A DNA stretch of 64,000 nt from Lasiodiplodia sp. COLG20 (GCA_009801085.1 VNWV01000001.1:1364001-1428000); one strand, 5' to 3'. Positions 12,082 to 23,088 are shown, counted from the first letter of the stretch. Program-made: numbers and translations. The notes: generated by a model not told the origin, from the letters alone.

Positions 12082-12513
12082 TCAAGCATCCTTTGTAGAA
12101 GTTCGCTGGTTGTTCCCCTGTCGCTTCCAGCACTCGCGGAAGGCCTCCATCTGCAAGATAGAAATTAGCACATGCAGTGGCATCAGAAGCGCAGCGAAAG
12201 GTGATTCGGCCGGGAGAGCCGCGGGGTTCTCGGAGAGGAAAAGTGTTGGGCAGCGGAATCGGCGAGAACGACAGCTGAGTGACAGCTAGCTTACCTCTTT
12301 CTTACAGGCGCGCCAGTCCTTCTTCTCGTAGTAGCAATCCGTCATCCTGGAATTCTCCTGCGCGCAGCCCGTGGAGAAGATTCGCTTGTCCCTGCGCACC
12401 GGGAGTTAGTAGGTGAAGCTGAGGCTGAAGCCCCCGCTGTCGGCTTACCAGTCGTCGATCTCGTCGTCATCCGCCGCCTGCGTCGCCGCCGTCCTGTTCG
12501 CGCCGTTCGACAT
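12082..12513 (-). CDS. COA4: cytochrome c oxidase assembly factor, twin CX9C (Coa4-like)
   Basis: CDS: complement(12082..12150, 12295..12391, 12449..12513), 76 aa, three exons. It is too short and split to show as one open frame. Joined exons read MSNGANRTAATQAADDEIDD, then WDKRIFSTGCAQENSRMTD, CYYEKKDWRACKKE and MEAFRECWKRQGNNQ. The two cysteine pairs (C-x9-C in GCAQENSRMTDC, C-x9-C in ACKKEMEAFREC) and the DWR before the third cysteine match the Coa4/CHCHD8 pattern. Known role: intermembrane-space protein, oxidatively folded by Mia40, needed for complex IV assembly. Introns have GTAAGC donors and CAG acceptors; the second (144 nt) has a CTAAT branch-like site. The gene shares a 122-bp divergent promoter with BPL1. 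Confidence 0.88.
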
Positions 12514-12635
12514 CGCTATTATTGCTGGTTGTTTCTTCCTTGGTCTCTCCGTCAAAGAATCATCACGCCAACTTCGTTTCGGTTGAGGCTCGGAAGCGTC
12601 GCCGCCACCACCACTACCGCAGGTCACGCTCCATC
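12514..12635. promoter_or_regulatory. 122-bp divergent promoter COA4 / BPL1
   Basis: The start codons of COA4 (12513, minus) and BPL1 (12636, plus) are only 122 bp apart, so core promoters and 5' leaders must share this space. It includes the direct GGCGGCGACGC/GTCGCCGCC-rich stretch. No TATA box is evident. Confidence 0.55.
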
Positions 12636-14812
12636 ATGGCGAATAAGCGGACCAACGTGCTGGTCTACTCCGGTAAGTCAAGGCACATCTAGAATGATGC
12701 TATCTATTGACTTTCTCCTCCAGGCAATGGCAGTACCGTCGAGAGCGTGCGGCATTGCATGTGGAGCCTGCGCCGGCTGCTCTCGCCCAACTACGCCGTG
12801 ATCCCCGTCGACGGCAACGCCATCATCAAGGAGCCGTGGACGGCGTCATGCGCGCTGCTTGTGATGCCCGGCGGTGCTGACCTGGGCTACTGCCGCACGC
12901 TCAACGGCGAGGGCAATCGGCGCATCACCCAATATGTCAACCGCGGCGGCAACTTCCTCGGCTTCTGCGCCGGCGGCTACTATGGCTGTAAGCGCTGCGA
13001 GTTCGAGGTCGGCGACAAGAAGATGGAAGTCATCGGCGAAAGGGAGCTCGGCTTCTACCCGGGCATCTGTCGCGGCCTGGCCTTCCCCGGTTTCGTCTAC
13101 CACAGCGAGGCCGGCACCCGTGCCGTCGAGCTGAAGGTGAACAAGGAAGCTCTCATGGGCGGCGGCGGTGCTGTGCCCGAGTCTTTCCGCACCTACTACA
13201 ACGGAGGCGGTGTCTTCGTTGATGCTGAGAAACTGAAAGACCGCGGTGTCGAAACCCTTGCGAGCTACACGGGCGAGCTGCATGTCGACTCCGGAGAAGG
13301 CACCGCCGCAGTCGTGTATCGCAAGATCGGCGAAGGCGGCGCCATTTTGACCGGGCCTCACCCAGAGTAAGCTACCTGATTGCGATGGACACGTTCGACA
13401 TTACTAACATTGACAGATTCGCCGCCGTGAATCTCAGCAAAGGGGAGGACATTCCCGGCTACGACAAAATCGTCGACGCCCTCGCTCAAGACGACAAGCA
13501 AAGGACCGATTTCCTCAAGGCTTGTTTGATCAAGTTGGGACTGCAGGTTAACCAGGAGGCTCAAGCGGTACCGTCCCTTTCCCGCCTTCATCTCACCTCC
13601 TCCAACCCCTCGGACGTGGCAGAGCTGGTGTCCACATGGTCCGACGTCATCACTTTAGAGAAGGGAGAGGAGCACATAAAGGGCGAGAACGACACGTTCC
13701 ACCTTGAGAAACCGTCATCGTGGTCCATGAGCACACTCACCAAAGCTGTCACCTCCATCATCCCCGGCACTGGAGGAGAGTCAGAGGAGGGCAAGACTGA
13801 CGGCGATACCGCCGACAGAATCCTCGACTTTGACGCCGTCGTCAAGCGTCTAGTCCCGCACGAGACCGACCGGCCCTCCAGCAAAGACACGCCGTACTGG
13901 AACCACGACGCCTTCTACTCCAACCTCGCCGCCTACCAATCACGCACCCGCGACACCGACGGAGACTTCGGCAGGTACCTGCTCTACGGCGAAGTCGTCA
14001 CCAGCACCAACACGATCCTCGAAAAGAACCCCTCTCTGCTCAAGTACCTCCCCGCCGGCTTCACCGCCACCGCAACCACCCAGATCGCCGGCCGCGGCCG
14101 CGGCTCCAACGTCTGGGTCAGCCCGCCCGGCTCGCTCATGTACAGCACCGTGCTGCGACACTCGGTCGCCCTCTCGCAATCCGCCCCGGTCGTCTTCATC
14201 CAGTACCTTGCCGCCCTCGCCACCGTCATGGGCGTGCAAGCCTACGACGCGGGCTACTCAAAGCTCCCCGTGCGCCTCAAGTGGCCCAACGACATCTACG
14301 CGCTGGACCCGGCAACAGCAGCCTTCAAGGACGGCAACTCCAAAAACCCCTCCGACTTCGCCAAGATCGGCGGCGTGCTCGTCAACTCGAGCTACCAGGG
14401 CGCCGAGTACACGCTGGTCGCGGGCGTGGGCGTCAACGTCGCCAACGCCGCCCCCACCACGTCGCTCGACGCCCTCGCCCGCGCCCACGGCCTGCCTCCC
14501 TTCCGCGCCGAGAAGCTGCTCGCCAGCATCCTGGTCAAGTTCGAGGAGATGTACCGCCGCTTCTGCCGCGAGGGCTGGAGCGAGGACCTCGAGCGCATCT
14601 ACTACGGCTACTGGCTGCACGAGGGCCAGGTCGTCACGCTCGAGCAGGAGGGCGGCGTGAGGGCCCGCATCAAGGGCATCACGCGCGATTGGGGGCTCTT
14701 GGTGGCCGAGGAGCTGGGGTGGGAGGATCGGGGTACTGGGAAGGTGTGGCAGCTGCAGAGCGATAGCAACAGTTTTGATTTCTTCAAGGGGTTGTTGAAG
14801 AAGAAGTTGTAA
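12636..14812 (+). CDS. BPL1: biotin-protein ligase (holocarboxylase synthetase)
   Basis: CDS: join(12636..12672, 12724..13366, 13417..14812), 691 aa, matching the roughly 690 aa of the yeast enzyme. It activates biotin to biotinyl-AMP and transfers it to acetyl-CoA and pyruvate carboxylases. Seen: an N-terminal glutamine-amidotransferase-like domain (NVLVYSGNGSTVESVRH, LVMPGGADLGYCRTLNG, GGNFLGFCAGGYYG with a nucleophile-like Cys, YYNGGGVF), a linker, then the catalytic BPL/LplA fold: GEVVTSTNT, ATTQIAGRGRGSNVW (biotin-AMP loop), KLPVRLKWPNDIY and KIGGVLVNSS...LVAGVGVNV, and a short C-terminal SH3-like part. Intron 1 (GTAAGT...CAG, 51 nt) splits the Gly codon of YSG. Intron 2 (50 nt) joins PHPE to FAAVNLS. 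No stop or frameshift was found. Confidence 0.95.
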
Positions 14813-15010
14813 TTGGGATGGAAGCGAATGCCGATAGTCGCAATCAATGTATAGAGGGGTATCCCATCGCTCATGAAAAGAAAAAAAAAACGGCTGGATC
14901 ATAATCATCCAAGATTCGATAATCCTGCTATTCTCCATACTTTCAAAATGACCTTTTGCTTTTTATCTATCCAACCATTTCCTTTTATCTGATTTTACCG
15001 AACATCTTCT

Positions 15011-16361
15011 CTACAAGATCGTCACCACCTGCTCTTCCTCGTCATCCTCGCCACCTGCCGTGATCTGCTGCACACCGTTGCCCTTCATCTCGGGTGGCAG
15101 ATCCTCCTCCTCACCCTCCTCCTTCCGCATGATAATCTGCACGACGCGGTCGACAGCCTCGCGGACATCATCATCTTCGACATGCAAGTGGGTCTCACGG
15201 ATGATGGGATACACCTTGATGCGGCGCAGCTCGTCACGGGCTTCGCGAGTGGTGCAGAGAAGCAGCAGCGTCTCGAGATGCGTCTTCAGGATGTCATTCT
15301 CAGACTCGCGCTGCTTATCGGGCGGCAGCAATTGGACCTCATCCAGCATTCCCTCAGTGTCGTCGTCGGCGTACTCCTCGCTGCCCATCAGCGGCAGCAG
15401 CAGGTAGGGCATGATGTTGACGCGGTCGGCGTCGAGCAGCTGCGGGTGGGAGTCGACGTCGAAGCAGACATTCTTGATGGTGTTTGCGGCGCCGCGGCGG
15501 CGGATGGTTGACTTGTGCTCGGTGAAGACGGTCAGCTTGGTAATAGGGATGATGTCGGCGTCGTGGGTCTGGGGGGTCGTCAGGTACGCGCGGCCCTCAG
15601 CGTGCTTGGCCATGTCGGCGAACAAATACGACAGGTAATCGTAGTCGGCGTGCTTGTTGTACCGGCCCTCGGCGCCCTTGACGAAGCAGTCCATCAGCTG
15701 GTCCATGGCCACCTTGGACGTCGACAGGTCCTTGGGCACGGCTCGCTCTAGCGTGAGCAGGCGCTTGAGCGTGTCGGATTTGGCCAGGTTGGCGAGCAGC
15801 ATGGCGATATCATTGGCACTGGGCTCTTTGGAGCTCTGATGTGAGATTACGATGGTCAGATTCGAGGAATGTCTAGTGACCGCGCCCGGTTGACTGACAT
15901 ACTGTTATGCGCAGGAGCAGTGACTCGATGAACGCGTCATCCTTGGCCAGGTCTTCGCGGATCTCTTCGTCATCCGTGAGGTTTATGAGCATGGTAAGCG
16001 CATTTTTGGCGATAGGCTGTTGTCCGCCTGTCAGAACCCTGTCCTATGTTGTCCGAGCGGATGGCGCATACTGTGTAATCCTTCACTAGGAGCTTCAGGT
16101 CTTTTATGGGCTCTAGCTGGTTGCGCTTGAATAGCGAAGGCTGCGCGGTGGTATATCCAACCAGGTTCTCGGCGGCTGCAGAGGGCGCATGTCAGATTGG
16201 GACGGGAGAGGTTGGGCGCGCGATGGGCAAGACGGGCGTACCGATCTGGCGGATCTGAGAGTTGCCGTGGTGGAGAAACTCCACGAGCTGTAGACGAGCC
16301 GGTCAGCATGTGGCGACGAAGCCTGAGGGGGTTGTCTCACTTCTTCGAGCTCGGTAGGCAT
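15011..16361 (-). CDS. HGH1: Hgh1 family armadillo-like chaperone cofactor
   Basis: CDS: complement(15011..15835, 15903..16016, 16072..16175, 16242..16287, 16341..16361), 369 aa, five exons. Family role: Hgh1 assists folding of translation elongation factor eEF2 with TRiC and Hsp90 in the cytosol. Joined exons read MPTELEE/LVEFLHHGNSQIRQI/AAENLVGYTT...LKLLVKDYT/PIAKNALTMLINLTDDEEIREDLAKDDAF/SSKEPSANDIAMLLANLAKSDTL. The last exon carries GRYNKHADYDYLSYLFADMAKH, RRRGAANTIKNVCFD, PYLLLPLMGSEEY and LLCTTREARDELRR. These are the DUF383/DUF384 signature blocks of Hgh1. All introns are 52-67 nt with GT donors and AG acceptors. The length is close to the family norm (about 390). Confidence 0.93.
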
Positions 16362-17368
16362 TTTGGCAGGTGGTGGTGTTTTTTTGGCGGCTGGGCTGCG
16401 TCATGGGTTCGGACTTTTTTGCTGCGCGGGGCTTATCTTATCGCAACGCACGCGGTGCCTATTTTAAGCGCCCAGTCCACCGCCGCCTTCCCTCTCTCCT
16501 CCCTTCTCCGATGCACGTAGACGCACCCCATCCAGGTTGCTCATCACACAGCGCATGTTTCGTTCTCACCCGCGTGATGCCTCGGCTGCCTCTCAATTCG
16601 CCACCCCTCAGAACAGAGCGCTATTGATCAGGGATCGATACGGATGCCCCGGATTGAGCGTCTGCTGGCTGCTTACCCGTTCCTAAAATATCCACGTAAT
16701 GAAGTCTGTCTTCGTTGGTGAGGAGACGGACAGTCTCTGTTCTGCGGGTGTCATGTCCACCCTTTGTTCTGACCATGTCTTGCTTCTTTTCACACGCAAC
16801 AGCTACTCAGGCACCAGGACTCCGAGCCCTCCGAGAGCCAGAATTTGGGCAATGGTGATTTACCGCCATGGCACACCGCCACGGCTGTAGCCCCACGGAA
16901 AGAGGCTTACGAGATCCGATATCACACAATTTGGCATGCGTCTGCACTCTTCATCAGCTCACCCGACCAATGAGCGCGAGGTCGAGCACAGTCACATCCC
17001 AGTTGGGCGGCTCGTCCCCGCCAAGACAAAGTGGGCGCTTAACGTCAGCCAACCTCATCCAACCATTGCTCAGGCCTGCGCGGCCCATTGGTTCACTGCC
17101 GAATGTGAAGATGCAGGAACACCGCTTTGCAGCCGCTATTGCTTTCGAGCGGCCCGAATATGCAACACCCACTCCATCTCTTTATATCAAGTCGCCACCG
17201 CTTCCTTTTGCACAGCTTTGCTTGACCCCATAGACGCTTGGACGTCACCCTGTTTCCTTTGAATTTTCATTCTATCCATCCGCCCCACAAGACTGGCTCT
17301 TGTTCCGGCATTTGATCTACTGTAATACCTTTAATCACTAGATTCCTGTCATTAACGCAGCGCTCACC
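16362..17368. other. divergent intergenic region HGH1 / 17.4-kb gene
   Basis: About 1 kb without a supported gene. TTATATC near 17182 and a pyrimidine-rich leader precede the start at 17369. The remaining short open frames show no motif. Confidence 0.5.
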
Positions 17369-19741
17369 ATGTCTTTCCAACTTTTCCCCCCGCCGCCAAA
17401 GAAACAAAGGCCTATCAACCTTCAGCGTCCGGCACAACCTGCCAGTCCTGAACCAGCTGTTGAACTACTTGAACGTGCGAAGGTGCCGGTCGACTTCCAC
17501 GAACTTGTCATCAAAGTTAATTCCAATCCTGCATCTCCCGTTGAGTCTCCACCTCAAGCTCATGTCGCCTCTTCAATTGCCGGCAAATCCCAACCAAGAG
17601 TCCCCGTTTCCGGATCCAGCAAGAGTACGTCACAATCAAGCAGCCCTCAAACGCGCACTCGCTCTTCATCTTTCCGCTCTGGCAATGGCAGAACAACTCC
17701 AACCTCAGGCACTTCGCTGGACAACACTTCTCCATGCAAGGATCCTTCCATAGCCGAAGATACAATATCACCTTTGTCCCAAGCGGATCGCCAGTACACT
17801 GCCTCACCATCCTTCTCAGATGCGACGACCCTTGTCAGAAACCAAAGCACGGCCACCCACCGGACCAAGTTGAGCCAAACGAGCCCCAAGGAACCAGCTG
17901 TCATGCGCTCGATATTTCCGCGCTACAATCCAAGTCTTCCATTATCACAGCAACAGTACAAGCCAACACAGGCATCCCCCACGGATATTCCGAAGGAAAA
18001 AATCAGCCGCAAACCGTACTCGCCGACATTTTATGTACCCCACGCCGATGTGCTTCGGAGTGGATCTGCTGAGGAGCCATACTATACGCCAAAGATAGAG
18101 CTCGGTGCTCTATGGGATGCCGCCAATGGCAAAGCGAGACCAGAAGGCTGGCGTACTTACGCCTTGCAAATGCACTGTCGCAAGGCCAGCCCTAGCAACT
18201 CCCCCATTGAGGGCGAGAGTTTTACCTTTGGCTCTTCTCCTATCCAACCTTTCTACAACCTGGAACAAGCGCTTATCGACAAGGACACAAATGCATGCGA
18301 AGTCCTTATATCTCGCAGCAACCCAATGCAGCCAAAGAACGATACCGACTCCCTCCCTATTGCGCACCTCTCAGTCCAGACGCCCCCTCCTCACGGCCCT
18401 CCACCTCCACCAGAGGTCTTCTACGAGCGCCCCGACCTCATTCCTCAAGCCACGCACATCACAACCATCACCCCGAAACCCGCCATACTAGCTGCTCTGG
18501 AGGAGGCTGCCCAGGGTCCTCGCGGTGCAGAGATCGCTTCGATCGACCCAAAAGCAGAATCTCCCGCTGCTGCAGCACTAGCTGCTGAAGCAATAGCGGC
18601 ATGCGAGGCACTGAACGGGTGCCAACTGTTGCACTGCCCGGTGTCAGAACCACTGATGCCGCCGTACGAGGCGGACAAGACGGGTACATACGAGCTGCGG
18701 CACCCCCGGCTCGGCGCATTCCCGGTCGTCGTGCAAGGCGATGTGAAGAGAAGCCTCGAGGCGGCCCTTGAGACAGCCAGGAAGACGAAAAGCAACGGTA
18801 GCAACAAGACCGGTGCCGCATCAGGGCAGAACAACAGCAACACCACCTCTTCCGTTGCCGTCCGCAGCACCAGCCCTGTCAGCCACATCCCCACCACCAT
18901 CACCATGCTCAATCCCTTCGCCGCGCCTCGTAGCTCCACTATCACCACCGACTCGAAACAACAAAAGCACAACTCCTATTACTACAACAACAACTACACC
19001 ACCGATCGCCCTGCCTCTCCTGCACCCGACGAGGTCCTCGCACGCCTCTCTTTGCACACCGCCACCCTTACCATTGACGCCGCCGCAATCGCCGCCCTCG
19101 GCGCCGACAAGACCAGCCCTCATGCCCACTCGCCCCACCCGCACATGATCGACGTCGCCGTCTCCGCCGTCATGGCCGTGCTAGTCGCGGAGCGACGGCG
19201 CGAGCATCCTCCTCACCCTGCCACCCCTCCCGGTGCTGCTACTGGCGGCGGCGGTAGTCCAGGTCAAGTTCTGTACGGCGGCGGAACCTGGCCGAGCAAC
19301 GGGTCAGCGACGTCTATGCCGATGGTCTTCGAGGGCCCGCCGACGGCCGCGGCGCGCCGTTGGCCGGGCATGGAGACGGTCGGGCCAAAGGAGTTGGTAA
19401 TGGAGAAGGTGAAGCCGATGAGTTGGGGATGGTGGTTCGGGACGACCGAGGAGAAGGAGGCGAAGAAGGCGGCGAAGAAAGCTAAGAAGCGGAGCAAGGG
19501 GGTCGTGGATATCGAGATGGGCCAGGGGCCCAACGTGCGGGGGGCGGTGGAGAGGGGGCCGGAGCCGGAGGGGAAGCAGAAGAAGGGAAAGGGGGATGAC
19601 GAGGGGATGCATTGGTTGGTTGAGTTGATATTCATGTTGCTTGTGTTTGCGTTCAAGGTGGTGTGGTTTGTGCTGAGCTTGCTGTTTAAGGTGTTGGGGA
19701 AGGCGGTCGGGGTGGTGAATCGGTGTGCGGCGAAGCATTGA
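17369..19741 (+). CDS. hypothetical Ser/Pro-rich protein with C-terminal membrane anchor
   Basis: 790 aa, single exon, ATG in a CTCACCATG context. I do not recognise a catalytic domain. Seen: an N-terminal LFPPPPKKQRPINL motif; a long disordered Ser/Thr/Pro part (residues about 30-200); a moderately ordered segment with YSPTFYVPHADVLRS and PEGWRTYALQMHCRK; alternating Ala-rich helical pieces (AAAALAAEAIAACEAL; DVAVSAVMAVLVAERRR); a Lys-rich stretch (KEAKKAAKKAKKRSKG); and a final hydrophobic run LVELIFMLLVFAFKVVWFVLSL that would make a tail-type membrane anchor. The Lys-rich region before the anchor suggests an N-in, cytosolic orientation. It is probably a lineage-restricted ascomycete protein. 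Codon use looks coding throughout, so I regard the gene as real. Confidence 0.75.
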   Translation: MSFQLFPPPPKKQRPINLQRPAQPASPEPAVELLERAKVPVDFHELVIKVNSNPASPVESPPQAHVASSIAGKSQPRVPVSGSSKSTSQSSSPQTRTRSSSFRSGNGRTTPTSGTSLDNTSPCKDPSIAEDTISPLSQADRQYTASPSFSDATTLVRNQSTATHRTKLSQTSPKEPAVMRSIFPRYNPSLPLSQQQYKPTQASPTDIPKEKISRKPYSPTFYVPHADVLRSGSAEEPYYTPKIELGALWDAANGKARPEGWRTYALQMHCRKASPSNSPIEGESFTFGSSPIQPFYNLEQALIDKDTNACEVLISRSNPMQPKNDTDSLPIAHLSVQTPPPHGPPPPPEVFYERPDLIPQATHITTITPKPAILAALEEAAQGPRGAEIASIDPKAESPAAAALAAEAIAACEALNGCQLLHCPVSEPLMPPYEADKTGTYELRHPRLGAFPVVVQGDVKRSLEAALETARKTKSNGSNKTGAASGQNNSNTTSSVAVRSTSPVSHIPTTITMLNPFAAPRSSTITTDSKQQKHNSYYYNNNYTTDRPASPAPDEVLARLSLHTATLTIDAAAIAALGADKTSPHAHSPHPHMIDVAVSAVMAVLVAERRREHPPHPATPPGAATGGGGSPGQVLYGGGTWPSNGSATSMPMVFEGPPTAAARRWPGMETVGPKELVMEKVKPMSWGWWFGTTEEKEAKKAAKKAKKRSKGVVDIEMGQGPNVRGAVERGPEPEGKQKKGKGDDEGMHWLVELIFMLLVFAFKVVWFVLSLLFKVLGKAVGVVNRCAAKH

Positions 19742-19967
19742 AAAGTGTTTGATGATGGAAGCTGCTGGTCTTGACTTCTTATTCATGAATGATGAGCTTT
19801 TTTCTGAGTGTCACGTCTTGTTCGATTGTGCATTTGAAGTGTACAGCTTGATCCTTTTGTTGGTAGTTGTGAAAATGTACAGCTTCTCATTCTCGTTTCA
19901 AGTGCCCACGCACAGAAGGTTTTGCGTCTGTTAATCTCTTTATTTATTTATTTTTTGCACATATAAT

Positions 19968-20391
19968 GGGTAGTTGACGCTATCGCCCAGACGTAAATGT
20001 CGAATTGTATAGTGCGAGGGCTGCGGGTCAAAGCGGGAGAAGGGATTAATTTCACGAAAGCGTTGCCGCAGGGAAGGGATTTCGAGTATACTCCCGCTGT
20101 GAAGCGGCCCCAAGGAACAAACTAGATAAATCCAGAGCCCGCAGCATACGCCTATGACTGCGACGTTGAAGGATTTCTAACCCCGGTGAGAGTCCGCCGT
20201 CAGTGTGTGGCGATCGTCCTCTTACTCTCCACTGATAAAAGAAAGCAGTGGCATCCACAACCCAACGTATCGCGAGCCTTGGGCGGCACTGCTGATGTCT
20301 TCCTGTATTGGTAGCGGGTATGAGTTTTCTGGGTCACTCTAGTCAGTTCGATATTTACGTCTGGACGATAGCTTCAACGCTTCAACTACTT
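19968..20391. mobile_element. MITE-like element, about 424 bp (copy C)
   Basis: The left end GGGTAGTTGACGCTATCGCC...GACGTAAATGTCGAATTG and the right end, reverse complemented, AGTAGTTGAAG...GCTATCGTCCAGACGTAAATATCGAACTG are inverted copies. TA lies close outside both ends (CATATA left, GCATAAG right), which fits a Tc1/mariner-type TA target. The right arm carries a small internal duplication (GCTTCAACGCTTCAAC). The interior has no transposase frame, so this is a non-autonomous element. It shares termini with copies A and B. Confidence 0.75.
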
Positions 20392-20657
20392 GCATAAGCC
20401 GAAAAATTCCTCACAAATATTATAATCATCTACCACGTCTATCACGGGGAGCCACAGTCACCACCTGTTCCAAAGTCCTGCTATTTTTTGCAAGACATGT
20501 GGGGGTACGGAATATTGCTAAAATTTTACTTCGTGGCCAAGTATAATTATTCCCCATGGGAAGTTTTAGCAGTGTGCGGACATATGAGGTGTTCAAATTT
20601 ATACAAATGCATATAAATATTAATCTTCAATCCAACCACTCATGAACAAGATCACTC

Positions 20658-20683
20658 TTTCCGGACAGTAGCTTCAATTGCTC
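20658..20683. repeat. relic terminus of the same MITE-like family
   Basis: TTTCCGGACAGTAGCTTCAA matches the right-arm sequence of copies A-C. I found no matching left arm nearby. It is probably a decayed copy. Confidence 0.5.
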
Positions 20684-22017
20684 TCATTAATTGAATATGC
20701 GGTAATGTGGTATCCATCCAAAAGCAAATTGTCGGGTCATCCCCTGTTATAGTTCCTTTATACTCTACGTGATATCTTTCAGCTGCATACCCATCTATAT
20801 GTTTCAGCAGTGCATCTCTACTATTGAGCATTACTTGATGCAGGGGATCCGGCTAAGGGTGAAAATAAGACTGACTGCCGTTGGATGCTTGAGTGGCCGC
20901 TTGTATATTCCAATTGAAGGTCACATTATATTGAACAGTGCAAATGAATTGAACTGAACACTGCTGATTCAAAGTATAATTGTTGAGTAACGTTATTGTG
21001 GCGATATAAAATAAGCGGTTTGGCCTTGGTGTTGAAAAAAAAAAAAAAAAAGCAACGAAATACGGCAAATGCATCCGGTAATAGCAATGAAAATGAACAG
21101 TGGTGAGGTCTGACACATTACATTATGCTGCCGCGTCAGCTTGCCACAGATTTACTTGATTTCAGTGGAGCCATTTACTTTCCATTTCACAACGGTTTCC
21201 TCCAAGACACTGGCATTGAACCTCTCGGAGATAAAAGTAAGACGTGCATCCGTAAGAGTTGCGTACGTTCTGGATTGCCTGGCTTTATTTCAACAAATGA
21301 AATGGAAAAGAAAAGGGCGAATGCTTTTCTCAAATAAGATCAGTATACACCAATTCCCGGGGTGCCTCGGTGTGACTCGGAGAAGAAGAAAATAATACCG
21401 TCGTTGCTGCGCGAGCCAACCGGAGATGGGCAAAGATTAATCAGTTAGCATTTGAGGTGTATCAGCCCGATTTTATGAAAGGGCACTGGCGTAGACAGAG
21501 ACGACTTGTCTTCGAAAAGCACTCCAACATCCATGGCCAATACGAGTTCACGACTCTACGGAAGTATTCAGCCAACTTCGCAACGTCGAAAGGATGACGA
21601 AATATTCATCTCGGTCATCGGTCGCCTTGCTAAGTTGGAAAAGGCTGTGTGACAATTCCAGGGGCAAGTGGATTTTCAAAAATTTCAAAGTCCATGAACA
21701 TGAGAACAACCTTTGTGAGGAGTCTTTTCTTTACAGTTCGTAAGCTCCATGAAAGGATAGTATCTTAGAAGCCAGAAAGAAAGAAAAGGACCGTTTCCCC
21801 GAAAATATCCGAGCTTTTCCCGATCGGGAAATTGGGTCGCAAAAATTTCTTCTGACTCACCCATGCACTCTCGTTCCTCTTGAAAATGCCTTGGGGTCTT
21901 CTTCAGTGGTCTCTCAATGTATCTAGGTAGTTTTGAAAATCCTACAGTACATAATAGGTGCGGGAATTTGAAGTGTCATCAACGACCTCAAGAACACCAT
22001 CAGTTCTTGATTACGTC

Positions 22018-22108
22018 GCCCGGCTAGCTCAATCGGTAGAGCGTGAGACTCTTAAACACTCTCTAGAGTGCTATCTCAAGGCTGCGGGTTCGACCCCCGC
22101 GTTGGGCT
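22018..22108 (+). tRNA. tRNA-Lys (anticodon CTT) with 18-nt intron
   Basis: The acceptor stem GCCCGGC (22018-22024) pairs with GTTGGGC (22101-22107), with two G-U pairs. The D arm is GCTC-AATCGGTA-GAGC. The anticodon stem is TGAGA/TCTCA with loop CT-CTT-AA, anticodon 22051-22053. The T arm is GCGGG-TTCGACC-CCCGC. The intron is 22055-22072, placed one base 3' of the anticodon as is canonical, and contains its own CACTCT/AGAGTG hairpin. Discriminator T, no encoded CCA. An element with inverted termini begins 231 bp downstream. Confidence 0.95.
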
Positions 22109-22339
22109 CAATTCCCGACTCATCTTTTTGCAGTGTTGTTGGTGGTGAAGTTTTTTGTTCGCGGGCTCATACGAGGGCGCGAGCGCCTCTTTATGTTCGG
22201 GCCGGCGGTATCGGGGCTACCTCGGTCCGCTGCGGATCCCAGTGCTTCTGTGGAGGACTATCCGCTGTGATAAAAGTGGCTTGGTGCTTGGACAGGGGGC
22301 TTCCCAGATCCTGACCTCTGGAAGAAGTGGCTCGTCATG

Positions 22340-23088
22340 TACACCCCCTTCGCGCAGCCGGTGGCTAGCGTGAATTTGCTTTTCTTAGGCGGTGTTCGGT
22401 TACGTTTGTTTCCGCCGTTTGTTTGTGAACCAAGCGTAATACTAGCGACTGTTTGGTCAAATGTCGACGATTCGACCGCGTATTTTGCAAACGACGACCC
22501 CCTCTTACTTAGCGCGACCCACCTGCTTTTTATGGTAGATTCTACTGCTGATTCTGCTGTTTCGCACTAGTTTGTAAACGCGACCTGAGAGTGCTGTTTG
22601 CGAAACGTCGCCAGCTAACGTTTCGATCTAGCAACCATCTATAGTACTTTAAGAAATTTCTGGTAACTTCTATAGTAAAATATAGAGAATACTAATACTA
22701 TCTTAGTAACGTAGTGTTCTTATTTAATCGCTTCTTACTATTTTAGACGAAGTAAGTCTCTTAGAAGCTAGTCGCTTAGTACTATAAAAACTCTGCAGGG
22801 AGGCTAAATTTACAAACAATATATAGGATTACCGAACAGTAACAGCTGTTGTTTGCTTGTAGCAGATTTACCGCTAAGTGAAAAAATTTCACACTTAAAA
22901 TTACCTGGCAGCGATCACCGACGTTTCAAACCGAACACCGCCTTAATCTATCAGATGCCTGTAAAACTCCCGAAAACGGCAGATGCTGCGGGCTTGACCT
23001 ATCACATCATCTGAATTGACACAGTCATTCCCTGTTTTAAGCCCCTGCTATTCTTCGCGCTAGTCACCGGCTGCGCGAAGGGGGTGTA
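22340..23088. mobile_element. outer inverted-repeat element, about 750 bp, next to the tRNA gene
   Basis: The left end begins TACACCCCCTTCGCGCAGCC and continues GGTGGCTAGCG. The right end, reverse complemented, begins with the same 20 bases and continues GGTGACTAGCG. That gives a terminal repeat of about 32 bp with one or two mismatches. The outermost TA on each side is the likely target duplication (Tc1/mariner type). No transposase frame is seen; most of the interior is filled by a second inverted-repeat element (22386-22945). Confidence 0.85.
22386..22945. mobile_element. nested MITE-like element, about 560 bp
   Basis: The left end TTAGGCGGTGTTCGGTTACG and the right end, reverse complemented, TAAGGCGGTGTTCGGTTTGA form a terminal inverted repeat of about 17 bp. 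The interior is AT-rich with repeated CTATAGTA-like words and no long coding frame. It sits wholly inside the 22340-23088 element, so it inserted later. Confidence 0.8.

Larger units (their letters stand above)
19742..22017. other. AT-rich repeat-bearing interval
   Basis: No gene seen. It contains MITE-like copy C (19968-20391), a relic of the same terminus (20658-20683), an A17-18 run near 21035-21052 and generally AT-rich sequence up to the tRNA gene. The small frames have no recognisable content. Confidence 0.55.
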
